Shown in pieces: positions 60,735-64,000 of a stretch of 64,000 nucleotides of DNA. The stretch is from Persicaria tinctoria (Eukaryota > Streptophyta > Magnoliopsida > Caryophyllales > Polygonaceae): contig JBANSL010000004.1 of NCBI GenBank assembly GCA_037127255.1, forward strand, positions 35,738,467 through 35,802,466. The letters are read 5' to 3'. Each line of letters opens with the position of its first letter. Within the stretch, counting starts at the first letter, position 1. A program made the translations under genes and the position numbers. Under the pieces are notes generated by a model. That model did no database searches, was not told the origin of the DNA, and worked only from the letters and a program-made list of their open reading frames with translations.

Positions 60735-62539
60735 TGTAACGGCCCAGGATTATGATTCCCGAGTTACGTTTCGAGGGATGAAACCCCTCGTTGGGATCTT
60801 GCGCCCCGAGTACAGGTTGAAGGTTTGAAATCGAAGATGCGCAGTTTAAAGTGGGATTTCGCACCCAAACCCGGAAGGTCCGTTGGAGACCCCGGGGTAA
60901 ACCCCTGTACCTGTCCTAAGTCTACAACGCGCGAAAACCTTTATCATGCAAAGGGCGAAAGTTCTGAAAACGATACAGCCAGTGCCACGGCAGAGCCGGG
61001 TCAAAACGGAGTATAATAGGAAGAAATCCAAAAAACATGAGTTTGGTGAAGTCAGGGTTCATACACTCACTCTCCGCCATATGAATGGACCCCGTCATAT
61101 CAGCACAAAATCAAGTAGTAGATCGGGTACCTGAAACTATACCACCAAGTCAGGCCAAGAGTCCGCCTGCGGGACCTCTAACCGCGCTGAGGACATATAA
61201 TACGCCTATACCTAGAATTAAGGATGCCTTCATGCAGTACTGAAATAAAACCACACTATCATGCTCCTAATCCATATGTGCAGGATATTGAGGAAGGCCT
61301 TAACAAAGAATACCAAGAGGTATATCCCTCTTTTACCACCACCCCTCTTCCAGACAAGGTGGAGACTGGCCAGTTCGATGCTATAATCACATCAAATCTC
61401 ATCATCATATCATATCTCATCATCATATCATATCTCATGCCCATCTCGTATCTCGTGATATATATAAATGACTCGAGGAGGACAACACCCGATGAAGCTG
61501 GGCGGCCCTATGACCCTAGCAAGGACTCTAGGACTCACAGATAACGGCCGTTCTGTATTCAAACGCATACAGAATAAGGATGCTCATTTGTAAATGCAAT
61601 TCCTAAGCATGATACTACATGATATGCTCTTATGCATATGCAGCACCTACATACTATATGACACATCAGGCATAAGGTACTGGTTACTGAGTAAGCCCCG
61701 GAGGTGCTTACCTCGCTAGAAGATCAGCAAAAGAAGAATCCAGCACACAGTAGTCACGATCACAGAATATCACCTAATCACACAACGAGAATATACTAAG
61801 TATACTTCTATAGCCTTTCTGAACACATATATTACTCACTCAAATTAACAGACAGATAAGTAAGCTTGCATCAATCATACTTTCAATTTATCACGATCAA
61901 CCATCTCTTATCTCATACCATTCATCATAACTTGTCAACTTATCAGTTTAAAAAAAATATACTCCCTATGTATATCATACTTATACTTTCCATATATATC
62001 ATCATCATAAATATCGAACATTTAATCTCTTGTGAAATTCACCACAATACCACGCTATTAGTCATTGTCTTATTCCCAAGTTAGCTTCTAAATCGTTTCA
62101 AATTCGAATTAAACAGTCAAGAGTTATGACCCCTTGAAAATACTCGCTAAATTCCCTTTTTAATTTATTTATTAAATCACTTTTTAACCTTTTATAAAAT
62201 CTCTAAAAAAAATAATAATATTTTTATACCTTAATCCCCAATTAATATTAATTATTTAAACAAATAATTCAAATGACCAAAACGCCCGCCAAAACGCAAC
62301 TAAACTCACACGGGTTGCAGGACAAGGTAGGGGGGAGTGGGTGAGAGGTTGAGTGTGAAATTGGTTAACCAATACCCGGAAATAGATCCCGAATACGCGA
62401 ATTTTGAATCCCGAAATTAGTTTCCAAATGTTAGTTTTCCCGAATCCCGCTAAACGAGTTTTAAAATCGATTTTAATCTCATTTTTAATTCTCTGTTTCC
62501 GAAAAAAAAAATTAGGATTTAAAAATCCGAGTCTTTACA
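60735..62539 (-). mobile_element. Solo LTR E (TGTAACGG...TTTACA family, short form)
   Basis: It starts TGTAACGGCCC and ends GAGTCTTTACA, with exact 5-bp TSD AGTAT at 60730-60734 and 62540-62544. Its first 900 bases align with the LTRs at 12846, 42694 and 50967, and the purine-rich 3' half is mostly missing, giving 1805 bp. The orientation is the same as theirs (sense minus). Open frames inside are short and unconvincing. Confidence 0.92.
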
Positions 62540-62544
62540 AGTAT

Positions 62545-63147
62545 TCCTACACTCATGATGGTGCAAACCTTGGTGCTAGGAAACTGGGATCTCGATTGTC
62601 CAGCAAGTATTCAATGAAAGTGTTAAATTACATTAATGCTATAAACTTTGACGTCGGCTCATGGACTGCTATATGAGATGATCAAAAGAGTCTCTTCTTG
62701 CTGAATTTGACGCATAGATGGGCTCAATGGTACTACATGTGACAAGGTTTTTTTTCAGTTTATGGGTGAACTTTTCGGTGGCGATTTTTTTTTCGTATGG
62801 TCTCCTTTATTTGCTGAATTTTTGGATTATCGTAGTTACTACTGGCTGCATTTGTTTGTTTGTTTTTTGCTGATTTGTTGTCGTTTCTAAACTACTTTGT
62901 TGCCTTTTGATGATTGTTAAATCTAAGGTAATTGAAGTGGGTTCCTTTGGACTGTAACATTATAAAAAACACTTATTCAATATCATCATTTTTTAATACT
63001 TTAGCTCTATAAGGTTTAGATATTTAACCACATGGTATCTTTTTTCTCAAATTGGTTTATAATTTATATCAATTTGAGAAGTGTAATATGACGTGTAACA
63101 CAGAAAATGTCATTGAGGTTTCGTAATCGGTTTTCTTAGGCAAACTA
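62545..63147. other. A/T-rich spacer, weak coding-like start
   Basis: A plus frame of about 44 codons (62542-62676, 'GARKLGSRLSSKYSMKV') opens right after the LTR and ends at TGA. I do not recognise it. The rest is T-rich and non-coding. Confidence 0.35.
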
Positions 63148-64000
63148 TGTAACACCCCCTTTTAAATCCTAAGGGAGCGTTACAACGCCAGTGAATCCGC
63201 AGACTTTAATGTCTTTGAATTCACCTGAGAGTTATAGGGACATGCAATGCAACCATGCTCCCATAAACAAGATGATAATTTAAGCGAAATAAAATAATAT
63301 AAGCAGAAGTCGAATAAATACCTTAGTTTAAAATATTCGATCACAATAACAAGAAGATACCCAAAACCATAAAGTATAAATAACTCCAACACGGCTAAAA
63401 CTTAAAGTAGCAATGCCAAAACTTTAAAGGTCCAAAACTTTGTAGTGTAAAGTTAATAAATGATAGCCTGCTCTTCAACTCTCTCCTGCTCCGCTGCTTG
63501 CACTAGACCTGTGGAATATGGTCTGGTGTTTAGTGAGAACGAAGGACACCAGCCATCCAATAAATAGGATGGTTAGTCCAATTAAGACTATCAAATGATA
63601 GGGAAAATGTTCAGACTTTAACCTTACAGTGACCATAAAATGGTATGTTATAGGTTAAGGGAAAGACACGAATATTTAATAGTGAAAACTGAATAAAACG
63701 ATAAAAATTCACGACATGACTCGGATGATCATAATGATCGATTATAAGATACGAAAAGGAATTATACCCGAGACAGATGAGTATAATAACTGAAGTGATC
63801 ACCTATTTAATAGTCGATAATAACCATAATCGCACTAATCACAATGATAATAACAATAATAATATTACTACGTGGTACCGGTCGGGCCTTTAACAAGGAC
63901 TACGAACTACATCAGATCGTTGTTTTACCACCTCACAGAGAATGCATTCCGGGATGGGTGTTTCATGAAACCTTGTAAGGCGGTGGCTTAACGAACCACA
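63148..64000 (-). mobile_element. LTR F, partial, family of LTRs A and C
   Basis: From TGTAACACCCCC the sequence is the reverse complement of the 3' part of LTRs A and C (e.g. 63240-63275 matches 34025-34060, and 63480-63560 matches 33720-33810). It runs off the window, so its other end, TSD and any internal region cannot be seen. Confidence 0.88.

Overview
The window is plant nuclear DNA, almost certainly from a flowering plant. It shows plant-type introns, Ty3/gypsy-like LTR retrotransposons primed by initiator-methionine tRNA, MULE, hAT, CACTA and PIF/Harbinger DNA transposons, and a captured piece of the plant L-arabinokinase gene. No intact host gene, rRNA gene or CRISPR array is visible. 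It reads as old nested heterochromatin, and most boundaries below rest on target-site duplications (TSDs) found by eye.

Layout. 1-6099: A/T-rich repeated modules, short tandem repeats, a hAT element (1045-2162) and three copies of a 334-bp repeat. 6100-17190: a large LTR (6100-16397, about 3.3 kb once insertions are removed) holding a 3.9-kb MULE (6582-10518), whose transposase gene is split by a 1.2-kb solo LTR (8817-9994), and a second 3.0-kb solo LTR (12846-15860). A primer-binding site and a decayed LTR copy follow. 18168-36950: what appears to be one large two-gene MULE. It has a rightward DUF1985/Ulp1-type cysteine-protease gene (18515-23867) and a leftward MuDR-type transposase gene (28322-35888), facing each other and both broken. 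Inside it sit a hAT element in an intron (20104-20647), a CACTA-like element carrying L-arabinokinase exons (23984-about 27953), and a 5.2-kb LTR (28974-34149) that splits the transposase and itself carries three hAT elements, one inside another. 36997-38196: a second MULE family with about 170-bp terminal inverted repeats. 40806-41705: another hAT element. 42694-54141: a complete LTR retrotransposon with about 3-kb LTRs and 5.3 kb of internal DNA with no credible coding region (LARD-like), lying on the minus strand. 54443-59231: a Harbinger/Tourist-type element split by a 4.0-kb MULE (54971-58997) that holds two tRNA-like sequences. 59585-60469: a Harbinger derivative keeping the start of its Myb/SANT-type ORF. 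60735-62539: solo LTR. 63148-64000: LTR running off the window.

The most interesting items are: (i) the Ulp1-carrying MULE with its serially duplicated short exons; (ii) six hAT-type insertions with exact 8-bp TSDs, five of them built from short G/C-rich words (some one base from the plant telomere repeat and able to form G-quadruplexes); (iii) the L-arabinokinase capture; (iv) the LTR and MULE families whose nesting gives a relative insertion history.
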